Source of the DNA: Trichodelitschia bisporula
Taxonomy: Eukaryota > Ascomycota > Dothideomycetes > Phaeotrichales > Phaeotrichaceae
Direction: 5' to 3'
NCBI GenBank assembly: GCA_010356995.1
Contig: ML996689.1
Location: forward strand, 1,497,169 to 1,561,168
DNA: 64,000 nt
Position numbers and translations under genes: made by a program. The notes under the pieces were generated by a model. That model saw only the letters and a program-made list of their open reading frames with translations, searched no databases and was not told where the DNA came from. Shown in pieces: positions 54,665 through 64,000 of the stretch. Numbering within the stretch: position 1 is the first letter of the stretch; each line of letters starts with the position of its first letter.

Positions 54665-57294
54665 TAGCGTTATCTTGTAAAGCAGCTGCGCATTACCATT
54701 CTGGTGGAGTCTTTGGTCATTGCATTTTGAGGAGTTAGGAGGTCTGAGCATTGCACATATAGCTCTCTCGGGATTTTGTTTCCTGTTCTTGACTACTCTG
54801 TAGTTGGGTTGATAGTTCCGCCTCAAGAAGAACGTGAATATATGGGTGGATAGCAGCAATCATGCCATGCAGTTTGGGTGTTGATGCGGCCATGCGGCGT
54901 TGTGCTGAGCATGTGGTGGCTGTGTGGACACAACTGCAGTCCGCGGGGCTATGCTTGCGATACCCACCAGCTCGTATCCAACAAGAAGCTGACAAGACGC
55001 TGGATAAGGCCTAATTCTTACATCGGAGATATAACAGCCATTTATCCCGTCTCAAACTGAATGGAGCGATGTTGTGCATCCAACATCCCCCGGGGTGATA
55101 CCTGTCTACGTAGACTCGAAGCACTGACGGCTTTGCCCTGCGGGGCCAAATTGCTGTAATACGTCTGTTTTTGGGCCTTTTTGCTGTAATCGGAACAATC
55201 CCTGCTGTAATCCCACTACTACAGACTGCAATTGGCACCCTAAGTTTCTGATTACGCCAATTCAAGTGTAATCCGTACCTAGGGTACCAATTACAGCAAC
55301 CTGACTGTAATTTGACCTTCCACCTCCGTAATCTGACCTTCTACCTCTGTAATCTGACTTATAGGGGACGGATTACAACAAGTTGTTTGTACCCAAGGCA
55401 CCTCGCCATCTTGTTACCTTGCCACAACCCCCACAACTCCTCAGCACGAGGGTCCTTTCGCTGTCGCTTGTTGTAACTGCGCAACGGAAAACGGTCCCTA
55501 GGGATACCCGAGAAGCTTGTGGCCGTACCCGTCCGCAAAGATGCCCGAGAAGGGCGGCCGCTGATTTTCGGGTGGCCCTGGGCCAAGGGCTTGGCCTCTG
55601 TGTCCCCCACCATATCCTGTTCTCCGCTCTTCTGCTGTCAACGTCACCCTCAGCTTCGTGTGTAATCATGTCCTTCCAGACCCCAAGGGAGCATCGCGAT
55701 CGCGCTGCCCCACAATTGTCTAGCCCCTTACGTAAACCGACCTTCGACACTGCCCATGGACGCCCACGGAATTGTCAGCAAGAGACGGCTGGCCTGAAGA
55801 TCGCGGCTTCACAATTCGTAGAGATCGACTCCGTATGGTTTGAGAGGACCCTGATATTGGCATTCAGGACCGTTGCGCTGCGTCTTCGCGCGTAAGGCCC
55901 CGGAATTCATGAACCTTTCAGGGTCTGCGGGCGGATCGCGGTTCATGGGGACATCCGAAACGGCTTCTTTGTCCACATGGCATAGCACTTTGCACGCTGT
56001 GTGTAGCCAATAGCCACGATTCAATTACAGGGACCTCTGAATCCCCACTTCTCACATGACGGCAACATGGGAAAAGTCTCGTAGTGGTTTCTGGAATTGC
56101 AAGGTGCTCGATCCGACATTGCAATATTTGCATAAGCATTCTGGCCTAGAACGGCCCTGCGGCTGAGGCGTGCGGATAGAGTGATTTTACCAGGGAACAG
56201 CTCGCGCCATCCCGCACCATGATAGCTTACAGTAAGGCTAAATGAAGCAGGACATTCCACGCTTGCACTACACTTCTTCTTACTCTTGGTATGCGGCGAT
56301 AAACCGTGTTGTATATTATCTGTTTGAAGCATGGACTTGCCGCAATCCGAGGCCACTGACACTACATATTACACACCTCGGGAATATTCGTGATCGCAGA
56401 ACTCCATAGTCGTGGCGTTGGCTTACCATTGTGCATCGCGATCACCATTTCCAATGACCTTTCCCGTTCGAACCTGCATCTCCGAAAACCGGTGGAATGC
56501 TAAGCGCGGGCGGCGGGGAAAACTGGGGATGCTAGTCCCGGCTGCACATATCGCTCGGGCGTCGGGGCCATCCGAAAAACTTCCTGTGTGCCGGCTGTCG
56601 GGACGGATCAGGGACCAGCCTTGCTTGCTCAATCGGAAACAAGCCCAAGCCACTTCATCTTGGATAAGCTCTCGCGATGTCTACCCCAAAGGCTCAAAGG
56701 CGTGTGTGCTGCGCCTAATGCGCCTGCAAAGGTCGCCTAGCAATGTCGAAGCTGCGCCATTTCCGCTACAGCCTCAGCCTTGTGCGCGCCGTCCCAGCTG
56801 ATCGCACCGTGTCAGGCTGACCAACGCGGAGTACTAAGCATCCAAGGTCATGAGAAGCGGGCCCCACTGCTTGGCTACACGTCACTTCTCCACGGACTGT
56901 GGGACCATTTAAAATATGGTGCACCCTCTTGACTAAACATTTTGGGGTCAGGGATGGTGCGCTAAACTCCTGAACACAATTACGCGTAATAGGGACTCCA
57001 TGTTAGGCCTCTTGCGTGTGGCGAGATCGACGGCGATGCTGGACGACACACAGGCCCCTAAACCCGCAAGCTGCTTCCCTGATCCGAACCCTCTACTTCG
57101 CTTTCGGCGGACTACAGGGACCAATTGCACAAGATGCGGGTTGCCGTGCTCATCGGTCCTGAGCATGCAGCCTCGTGTGCCACGGGCTCGGAAGGGGACG
57201 CCTGCTCGAAGCCATATCCCAGCTACAAATACCTCTGGTCCATCCCCGGTGAATTAAACCTTTGTGCGAATTTCTCTCTCCAACAGGCGTCGCA
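54665..57294. other. 2.6-kb gene-poor region between ERO1 and catalase
   Basis: No coding ORF is supported. The most structured part is the TGTAAT/ATTACA motif cluster at 55153-55380 (next entry). The last about 400 bp are the catalase promoter and leader. Confidence 0.4.
55153..55380. repeat. cluster of TGTAAT/ATTACA motifs with an imperfect palindrome
   Basis: About ten GTAAT or ATTAC motifs occur in about 230 bp, in both orientations. TGCTGTAAT occurs three times and its reverse complement once. A 29-bp imperfect palindrome lies at 55267-55295 (arms TGTAATCCGTACC and GGTACCAATTACA, 11 of 13 paired). Three 21-bp tandem units (CTGTAATTTGACCTTCCACCT and variants) follow. Confidence 0.7.
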
Positions 57295-59726
57295 ATGCCT
57301 TCCCTACGTTCTTTCCTGGCCCTCACGGCTTCGATCTCTTCAGTCGCCGCGATTGGCTGCCCGTATGGCTATGATAGTCCTGCATTGGAGCGCCGCGATG
57401 CGGCTCCTGGCGAACCCCAGGCGCAGAGCACGGAGAAGTTCTTGAAGCAATTCACTGTCAACGACAATGACACCTACCTCACGACCGATGTCGGTGGCCC
57501 CATGGAGGACCAGAACAGCCTGAGCGTTGGCGAGCGTGGGCCTACTCTGCTTGAGGACTTCATCTTCCGCCAGAAGATCACCCACTTCGACCACGAGCGC
57601 GTACGTTATACCCCTTCCCTGGCTCTGGCATAGCTGACTATGAAGGTACCTGAAAGAGCGGTTCACGCCCGTGGTGCCGGCGCGCACGGCGTCTTCGAGT
57701 CGTACGGCGACTGGTCGAACATCACTGGTGCCTCGTTCCTCTCCAAGCCGGGCAAGCAGACTCCGGTCTTTGTCCGCTTCTCGACTGTCGCTGGCAGCCG
57801 GGGCAGCGCTGACACGGCGCGTGATGTTCACGGCTTTGCCACGCGGTTCTACACCGACGAAGGCAACTTCGGTACGTAGCCATAACCCCGAGAGAGTGGA
57901 TTGTAAGCTGACGGCGCAGATATCGTTGGCAATAACATTCCGGTCTTCTTCATCCAGGATGCCATTCTCTTCCCAGACCTGATCCACGCCGTCAAGCCGT
58001 CCCCTGACAGCGAGATCCCTCAGGCGGCCACCGCCCACGACTCCGCCTGGGACTTCTTCAGCCAGCAGCCGAGCACGCTCCACACTCTCTTCTGGGCTAT
58101 GGCCGGGCAGGGCATTGCCCGGTCGTACCGCCACATTGACGGCTTCGGTGTGCACACCTTCCGCTTCGTCACCGACAGCGGCAAGTCCAAGCTCGTGAAG
58201 TTCCACTTCAAGACGCTTCAGGGCAAGGCCGGGCTTGTCTGGGAGGAAGCTCAGCAGATTGCGGGCAAGAACGCCGACTTCCACCGCGGGGATCTGTTCG
58301 AGGCGATTGAGGCTGGCCGCTTCCCCGAGTGGGAGTTTGGCGTCCAGATCGTTGACGAGGAGGATGTGCTCAAGTATGGCTTCGATCTGATGGACCCGAC
58401 CAAGTACCTCCGCGAGGAAGACGTTCCAATCACCAAGCTCGGCAAGATGACGCTGAACCGCAACCCGACGAACTACTTCGCCGAGACCGAGCAGGTTATG
58501 GTAAGTCAATTCTTTGCCGTAGAGTTAGGCACTTACTAACGACATCAGTTCCAACCCGGCCACATCGTGCGCGGCGTCGACTTCTCCGACGACCCCCTGC
58601 TGCAGGGCCGCCTCTTCTCCTACCTCGACACGCAAATCAACCGCAACGGCGGGCCGAACTTTGAGCAGCTGCCCATCAACCGGCCGCGTGCGCCCATCCA
58701 CAACAACAACCGCGACGGCGCTGGTGCGTATCTCGCCCTCTTTCACCAGAAACAAGCTAACACACGTGCCCTAATTTAGGCCAGATGTTCATCCACGGAA
58801 ACACGGCGCCCTATACCCCAAACACCCTCAACAGCGGCTCCCCTCGGCAAGCCACCCAGCAAAAGGGACGCGGCTTCTTCACCGCGCCGCAGCGCTCGGC
58901 TAGCGGCAAGCTCGTGCGCACCGTCGCCGCTACCTTCTCCGCCGATTACTGGTCGCAGCCCCGTCTTTTCTTCAACTCCCTCCTGCCGCAGGAGCAGCAG
59001 TTCCTGATCAACGCCATCCGCTTCGAGACCGCCCACCTGCAGTCCGAGACCGTGAAGAAGAACGTCCTCACCCAGCTCAACCGCATCCACAACGGCGTCG
59101 CACGCCAGGTCGCCCAAGTCCTCGGCCTCACCCCCCCCGCCGCGGACCCCAAATTCTACCACGAGAACAAGACAATCGGCGTCTCCGTCTTCGAAAAACC
59201 CCTCCTCAAACTCGACGGCCTGAAAGTCGGCTACCTGACCACGCAAAACAACCTAGGCGACGCCGCGGCCCTCAAGGCCTCGCTCGCCAAGGACGGTGTC
59301 GACCTCATCGTCGTCGCTGAGACGCTCGCCAAGGGCGTCGACCAGACGTACTCCGCTGCTGATTCCACGGGCTTCGACGGCGTGATTGTCGCAAGCGGAA
59401 CCTCGAAGCTGTTCGGAGATAAGCCGGCCTCGGCGCTGTATCCTGCGGGCCGCCCCGCGCAGATTGTCTCCGAGAGTTACCGCTTTGGTAAGCCGGTTGG
59501 CTTCCTGGGCGATGCATCTGCGACGGCCACTTCCATCCCTGGTGTCAAGCCTGGTCCTGGTGTGTATGTGCAGAGCGCGGGGGGCAAGGCTAAGCGCGCT
59601 GCGGCCAACGCTACTGCGGCGGCGAACTCCACGTCGTTCCAGACTACGAGCGATATGGCAGCGAGCTTTAAGGATGGGCTGAAGACGTTCCGCTTCCTGG
59701 ACCGGTTTGTTGTTGAGAAGGTTTAA
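57295..59726 (+). CDS. secreted large-subunit catalase (clade 2, catB/Cat1-like)
   Basis: Exons 57295-57600, 57646-57871, 57920-58500, 58549-58723 and 58780-59726 give about 744 aa, the size of large fungal catalases. The signal peptide (to about VAAIG) is followed by a dibasic site in [10 protein letters not shown], a likely kexin cleavage. The haem catalase core shows [15 protein letters not shown] (catalytic His), [35 protein letters not shown] (catalytic Asn) and the proximal RLFSYLDTQ with the haem-ligand Tyr. The C-terminal about 170 residues are the flavodoxin-like domain ([30 protein letters not shown]). It breaks down hydrogen peroxide outside the cell or at the wall. [10 protein letters not shown] near the C-terminus offers N-glycosylation sites. 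Five exons with 44-56-nt introns all keep frame. Confidence 0.96.
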
Positions 59727-60355
59727 GTTAATGGGGATGGAAAGTGAACTGGGAATGGGGCGTTGTAATGGCTGAAATGGAGGAGATTGTACATATATAG
59801 ATGAGTGTATGTCCTCATAAGCTTTTGATAACCTTTGGTATGGTGCCGTGAAGCGTAGGATAGACTGTGGAGAGCATGCATGTATGGCATAGCGGTACGA
59901 ACATTTTATTCTTCTCGACGGCTCGAATTAAGGTGCAGCACATCGGGGTTCTCCCTTCACCGATGCCACGCTGTGATGAGATACTTTGGTACTCCGTTGG
60001 ACTACTCACCTAGTTTACCCTTACCCACACCCATTGAAGGACAACGTATTCCTCACACTGCGATGAAGTCCTCCCACACCGCGATGAATATGAACGGGCC
60101 CTCCAACACCGCAATGAAGAGCCACGGGTCCTCCTACTCCCACACCGCATTCAAGGGCAATGGGTCCTTTCAGTGGAGCTCTTCATAAAAAGCGCTGCCT
60201 CTGTCATCCATCGTGAGCTCCATTCATCCAAACCGCACTTCCCCACTTACACGTCCACAACACCTTCCCAACGACACCACCTCCTACTCCAATCCAACCC
60301 GACCCTTCATCACCAAGCGAACGAACCTCAAGCAACCATCCCGCCAGCATCAACA
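59727..60355. other. region after catalase, with a short repeat-bearing ORF
   Basis: Besides the catalase 3' UTR, an ATG-initiated ORF at 59880-60188 (102 codons) ends in four imperfect repeats of His/Asn-Thr-Ala-Met-Lys type. The four units span about 60053-60170 and vary mostly at third codon positions. I do not call it a gene, but list it in the findings. Confidence 0.4.
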
Positions 60356-60559
60356 ATGCTCCCCCTCAAACCCGCCCCAACATCCGCCAAAACCGTCGGC
60401 CTAGTCCTAATCCCCATCGCCCTGATCATCCTCACCATCATCGCCATATCCTCCTCCTTCGTCCTATACCGGTACTTCAAGACCCGCCGCCTCCGCAAGC
60501 AAGAAGACATCGAACGCGTCATCAAGGAAGCAAGCGCCGCAATAGGACCGCTACATTAG
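60356..60559 (+). CDS. possible small single-pass membrane protein
   Basis: The 67-codon ORF encodes a short Pro/Lys N-terminus, a strong hydrophobic helix (VGLVLIPIALIILTIIAISS then SFVLYRYF), a basic stop-transfer (KTRRLRKQ) and a short amphipathic tail. The positive charges after the helix predict N-out/C-in topology. There is no family match I recognise. It could be a real small gene or a chance ORF in the vWA-gene promoter; the helix plus basic flank favours real. Confidence 0.42.
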   Translation: MLPLKPAPTSAKTVGLVLIPIALIILTIIAISSSFVLYRYFKTRRLRKQEDIERVIKEASAAIGPLH

Positions 60560-60669
60560 CCGGACCACGACATTAGCCAACCTCTCTTATACCTCTCCAC
60601 AACCCACCATCTATCACCCCCCGAACCCATCACCCCCCCCGAACCTATCACCACCACCCCGACACCAAC

Positions 60670-63042
60670 ATGCATCTCTTCACGCCCTCCCCCTCCGCCA
60701 CCCCCCCCTCCACCAAACACCAAAACCCCCTCACTCCCCTCCCCCCAAACGCCACTCAACCACGGCACTCCTCCCTAAAATCTCACGCCAAAAGCCTCTT
60801 CCACCGCCCGCGCCCCTTCGCCTCCAAACCGCTTAAAACAACACTCTCCTACGGGCCTTACTCCCCGCCCTCAACATCCTCTCCCGGGCGCGATACTTCG
60901 CCGTCGCATTCCCCGGCTGGCCCCCTGCACGTCCGCAAGACGCGCCCGGTGCACAAACCCCAACAGCCTCCTCCCGCAGGCCGCGCCTCACTCGACAACC
61001 ACGGCCCTCATCAACCCAAACGCAACCACCACACCGGCCACCCAAGTCCAACCTCCCCCCTCCCCAACGGTAGCGGAGTACACATCCTCCTCCCCCGCCC
61101 CCTCAGCGTCGCCAGCACCCACCGCTCCACAGTCCGGGCCCACAAACACACATCCCTCCGCCGCACCGCAACCCGCGTCCTGCGGCACCTGCGGCGGGGA
61201 TCGCGGGACAGCACCCACACATGGGCGACCGATTCGCCCACCCTCCTACCCCTCTCCTCCGCCGACGACATCCACAGCCCGCCCTTCGCCCCAGCCCGGC
61301 AATTCAGCTTCGACGTCCAGGAGTCGACTAAGCCAAGCCTCCTCCCACGAACCTCGCCCACCACCCCAACATCCAGCCGGTGGAACCCTCCAGCAGCGCA
61401 CGTGCGCATCCCGACCACACTCCGGCTAAGCACGAGCATCGCGCCGCAAATCCCCGCTGTGCCGTTTCACACTGCGCGAGACCTCTGGGTTGCAGTGCAA
61501 GTGCACGTACTCCCGGTGTACACCGAGGACGAGCCTGGGGCTGAAGCCCTCCTCCCGCCCATCGCCCTGTCCCTCGTGCTCGACAACGGCCCCTGCACCA
61601 GCGAGGCCGCGTTGGACGAGGCGATTGCCCACGCGGAAAGATTTGTGGCGCGGCTGGATAGGGGGGACCGCATCGCCGTATTCGCGACGCGCCCTCCCAT
61701 GGCGGTGGTGAACATGGGCCCGCCGAACGCGGTTGCGCTGAGGGATGGATTGCGAAGGATGACTAAGATGCAAGCAGGGGCGGAAGGCTACCCGAGGGCG
61801 GCATTCGCCACGGCGGCAGCCACCCTGGCTACCCTGAAAGACGAGCCGGGGTATCACCGGGACGTTGTCGTTTTGAGCCCGAATCCGGACTGGTTGCCGC
61901 CACGCGGGTATGTCCTGCCCACCACGCGGGTCCACCTCTTTAACACGGGGCCTGTGCCGTTCACCTCGGTCCCTGCGGTCGGCGCGGAGGGGAGTTGGAT
62001 CTGCGACGCACATGTGTGCTTCGGGTCCTGCTTCCCCGCCTGGCATGCAGAGAGGTTGGTCCGGTATATACGTGCCGGTCCCGTGGCTGAGGCTATTTCG
62101 AACGTTGCTGTGGAGGTGGCATCGCGGACGGATGGTGTTATTCTCGAGCGACGCGGGGAGCAAGGTCTGACGACTCTGAGGCCGGGGCAGGCGCTTACCG
62201 TAATGGTAAGAGTCGGGGTCAGGCGCATGGGCCGGTACGCGCGGCGCGGCGGGCCGCGACCGAGTGTCGAGGACCTGGTCGGCATAGTCGAAGCCGCGAT
62301 GGGCGATCACGAGAGCGGGTTATTCGATGTGTGTATCCGGTATCAGCATTCGATCCTAGGAGGGGCGAAGGTGAGGGAGGAGAGCGTGGCGTGGGTGAGA
62401 CGTACGGCTGGGAGGAAGGTTAGTGGGAGTGGGAGGCAGGCTTTTGAGGAGGGGGAGGAGGATGGCCGGGTTGAGGCGGCGGGGTACCTAGAGGGGATCA
62501 GGGGGGCGGGGATGAGGGATGTGCTGAGGCGGTCGGAGGGGATGGGGGGGAGAGAGGGTGAAGCGGCTGGTTTGGTGGAGAGGGTTAGGGGGGAGGCGCG
62601 CGCCGTGCTTATTGCGGTGAGGAGGGAGGAGATGAGGCGTGATGCTACTGTGCGGCCGGGGACGCAGGCGGGTGTACACCGGCTGAGCATGAGTCCTCGA
62701 CAGAGCATGAGCTCCAACCAGAGCATGACTCCCAGCCAGAGCATGAGCCCGGAAGCAGATCTGCGACCCCCGGAGCTTGACCCCGCGCAGCGCGTGTGGC
62801 GCACGATGCGGAAGGTGTCCCGTGAGGCGAGCGGGGAGGTGCCGACCGTAGGACTGCGGAGCGAGGCTGTAGAGAATGAGTTGAGGGAGTTGAGGCGGGT
62901 GGCCCTGGGGAATGGGCGGAATGTGAGTGAGGAGACGTTGAATAGTTTGGCGAGGGATATGGTGCGGTTGCGGGATGAGGAGGGGAGTGAGGGGGATGAG
63001 GGGGGTGAGGGGGGTGAGGGGGAGGAGGAGCATTGGGAGTGA
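60670..63042 (+). CDS. vWA-like domain protein with degenerate MIDAS and disordered flanks
   Basis: One uninterrupted 790-aa frame. The first about 270 residues are Ser/Pro/His/Arg-rich and disordered. Residues about 270-430 resemble a von Willebrand A fold: alternating strands (DLWVAVQVHVLPVY, IALSLVLDNG), helix DEAIAHAERFVARLDRGD, IAVFATRPP and DVVVLSPNPDW. The metal site that should read Asp-x-Ser-x-Ser is Asp-Asn-Gly-Pro-Cys, so canonical MIDAS metal binding is unlikely. The C-terminal half is charged, with a MSPRQSMSSNQSMTPSQSMS repeat and a Glu/Gly tail. Pezizomycotina have many such uncharacterised proteins. Function is unknown. Confidence 0.75.
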   Translation: MHLFTPSPSATPPSTKHQNPLTPLPPNATQPRHSSLKSHAKSLFHRPRPFASKPLKTTLSYGPYSPPSTSSPGRDTSPSHSPAGPLHVRKTRPVHKPQQPPPAGRASLDNHGPHQPKRNHHTGHPSPTSPLPNGSGVHILLPRPLSVASTHRSTVRAHKHTSLRRTATRVLRHLRRGSRDSTHTWATDSPTLLPLSSADDIHSPPFAPARQFSFDVQESTKPSLLPRTSPTTPTSSRWNPPAAHVRIPTTLRLSTSIAPQIPAVPFHTARDLWVAVQVHVLPVYTEDEPGAEALLPPIALSLVLDNGPCTSEAALDEAIAHAERFVARLDRGDRIAVFATRPPMAVVNMGPPNAVALRDGLRRMTKMQAGAEGYPRAAFATAAATLATLKDEPGYHRDVVVLSPNPDWLPPRGYVLPTTRVHLFNTGPVPFTSVPAVGAEGSWICDAHVCFGSCFPAWHAERLVRYIRAGPVAEAISNVAVEVASRTDGVILERRGEQGLTTLRPGQALTVMVRVGVRRMGRYARRGGPRPSVEDLVGIVEAAMGDHESGLFDVCIRYQHSILGGAKVREESVAWVRRTAGRKVSGSGRQAFEEGEEDGRVEAAGYLEGIRGAGMRDVLRRSEGMGGREGEAAGLVERVRGEARAVLIAVRREEMRRDATVRPGTQAGVHRLSMSPRQSMSSNQSMTPSQSMSPEADLRPPELDPAQRVWRTMRKVSREASGEVPTVGLRSEAVENELRELRRVALGNGRNVSEETLNSLARDMVRLRDEEGSEGDEGGEGGEGEEEHWE
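62684..62752 (+). repeat. short coding repeat, SMxxxQ units
   Basis: The motif AGCATGAGTCCTCGACAG and variants (encoding Ser-Met-Ser/Thr-x-x-Gln) occurs about four times in tandem inside the vWA-like gene. Confidence 0.75.
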
Positions 63043-63421
63043 GTTGGGCGTCTTTGGATTGATAGGTGTTGGACGACATGGTGAGGGGCTTCATCGATTG
63101 AGCTTGTTCTTTGTTGTTTGGAGTATTTGGTTTGGGTTTGCTGGGTGCGCAGGGCGTTATTTCTGGGTGTGTGTGCTAGTTGTTGGTTATTTGCGTATGG
63201 TTGGGGCATTGGGGGTTTTTGCATTGATGGGATTGAGGGCGCTATTTCATGTCAGCTCTCTATGGGGGGCTTCAGAGCAGGTTTTGTCATGACCAACAGT
63301 TTCGTCATTTATATGTTCGAGAAACGCGGTGTTGATGCCATCCGCCGGGTAACCCAACCCCAACCTCCACCGTCGCCGCCAAACGTTTCTCCGCTTCCGG
63401 CCTGACCCCCGCCATCCGGGC
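63043..63421. other. short intergenic region after the vWA-like gene
   Basis: Holds the vWA-like gene's 3' UTR, T/G-rich on the plus strand. Nothing else is seen. Confidence 0.4.
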
Positions 63422-63898
63422 ATGGATGTCCTCCGCGCGCCTCCTCCGCCGCCAGAACATCCGCTGATCTTGAACAAACAGGACGAAACAACGACATTTC
63501 TTCTCAGCATTCCGGCCTACCACCGTTTTTGGACTCGATATATACCCCACGCATCATACGAAGCTATCGTTTCTTGGGATAGAATCTCAGCTCGTCTTCC
63601 AGCTCGTCGGTTCGGATTTCTGAAGTCCGGCCTGACATTCAGCCTCGATATTGTACCCCGCCTCGACAACGGTTGTCCACGTTTATACTGCCACGAGTGG
63701 TTGAACGAGGACTCTCGCGTGGAATTGCCGGTTCTTCTCCGCCTTTCCCTCGCGATCTATCGGCTAGCCACGCAACACCCACGCGGCCGCCTCGTGGCTC
63801 TCGATCTCGAAGTCGAAGACCTTAGCCCCTTCGTCCAAGATATACACCCGGCACAGGCCACAAAGCGCACGGCCTTGCAGCCTCTCAATCACGCATAG
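63422..63898 (+). CDS. possible protein of unknown function
   Basis: The 158-aa ORF starts MDVLRAPPPPPEHPLILNKQ and has a mixed, protein-like composition (SYEAIVSWDRISARLPARRF, LPVLLRLSLAIYRLATQHP). I recognise no family. It may be a stand-alone small protein or chance. The sequence beyond the stop is simple repeat to the window end. Confidence 0.35.
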   Translation: MDVLRAPPPPPEHPLILNKQDETTTFLLSIPAYHRFWTRYIPHASYEAIVSWDRISARLPARRFGFLKSGLTFSLDIVPRLDNGCPRLYCHEWLNEDSRVELPVLLRLSLAIYRLATQHPRGRLVALDLEVEDLSPFVQDIHPAQATKRTALQPLNHA

Positions 63899-63958
63899 AC
63901 CCGAAGGCATTGATCAGTGTCAACTCCCAACACCACATCACCATCTCCATCTTCGCCA

Positions 63959-64000
63959 CCCACACACACACACACACCACCCTTAATCCCCCCCCCCCCC
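63959..64000. repeat. CA dinucleotide microsatellite and terminal C run
   Basis: About nine CA repeats occur from about 63961, and the window ends in an uninterrupted run of cytosines. Such homopolymers are prone to assembly error. Confidence 0.85.

Noticed and set aside
57340-58509. 389-codon ORF on the minus strand
   Set aside because: It is the antisense shadow of catalase exons 1-3. The sense strand has all catalase motifs, and GC-rich codons keep the antisense frame open.
61426-62310. 294-codon minus-strand ORF
   Set aside because: Antisense shadow of the vWA-like gene, with a low-complexity Arg/Pro composition.

Overview
This window is nuclear DNA from a filamentous ascomycete (Pezizomycotina); I do not assign a class. 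The evidence is a dense set of protein-coding genes interrupted by short introns (mostly 44-75 nt, GT..AG, two with GC..AG). The gene set is typical of moulds: class I-type chitin synthase, a fungal rhodopsin-domain membrane protein, a large secreted catalase with a C-terminal flavodoxin-like domain, and a DAL5-type MFS permease. I rebuilt exon structures by hand from splice signals, reading-phase continuity and remembered family motifs. Exon borders are therefore predictions, but all the joins given keep frame.

Layout. 1-183: start of a Ydj1-like J-domain protein (minus, cut by the window edge). About 1.0-1.2 kb: a 175-bp MITE with perfect 40-bp terminal inverted repeats, upstream of cytosine deaminase FCY1 (+). 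2.1-3.4 kb: uroporphyrinogen decarboxylase HEM12 (minus), divergent from mitochondrial MutS homologue MSH1 (+, to 6.86 kb). A 3.5-kb gene-poor stretch follows. 10.4-12.1 kb: rhodopsin-domain membrane protein (+), convergent with TAM41 (minus). 14.9-18.0 kb: BIR1 (+). 19.3-21.2 kb: calnexin (+). 21.8-24.8 kb: tRNA m5C methyltransferase NCL1/TRM4 (+). 27.9-29.6 kb: MFS permease (+), convergent with a short-chain dehydrogenase (minus). 33.4-36.2 kb: chitin synthase (minus). 37.9-39.0 kb: DUF218/YdcF-like protein (+). 41.5-43.6 kb: mRNA exporter MEX67 (+), directly behind a complex tandem-repeat tract. 44.2-45.3 kb: PCD1/NUDT7-like NUDIX hydrolase (+), convergent with a half-zinc-cluster protein (minus). 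49.4-50.8 kb: HKD-type phospholipase D-like protein (minus). 51.4-52.1 kb: rhodanese/Cdc25-like protein (minus), divergent from ERO1 (+). 57.3-59.7 kb: secreted catalase (+). 60.4 kb: possible small membrane protein. 60.7-63.0 kb: vWA-like protein (+). 63.4-63.9 kb: possible gene of unknown function.

Most genes are housekeeping and unrelated in pathway, as is usual for fungal chromosome arms. I see no biosynthetic cluster, CRISPR array, rRNA or convincing tRNA. Two ER folding genes are present (calnexin and ERO1) but not adjacent. The least ordinary content is the MITE, the repeat tract in front of MEX67, the coding minisatellite in BIR1, the half-zinc-cluster protein with C-terminal hydrophobic segments whose cysteine motif is split by a stop-free 48-nt intron, and a cluster of TGTAAT/ATTACA motifs near 55.2 kb. 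I found no clearly new multi-gene system.
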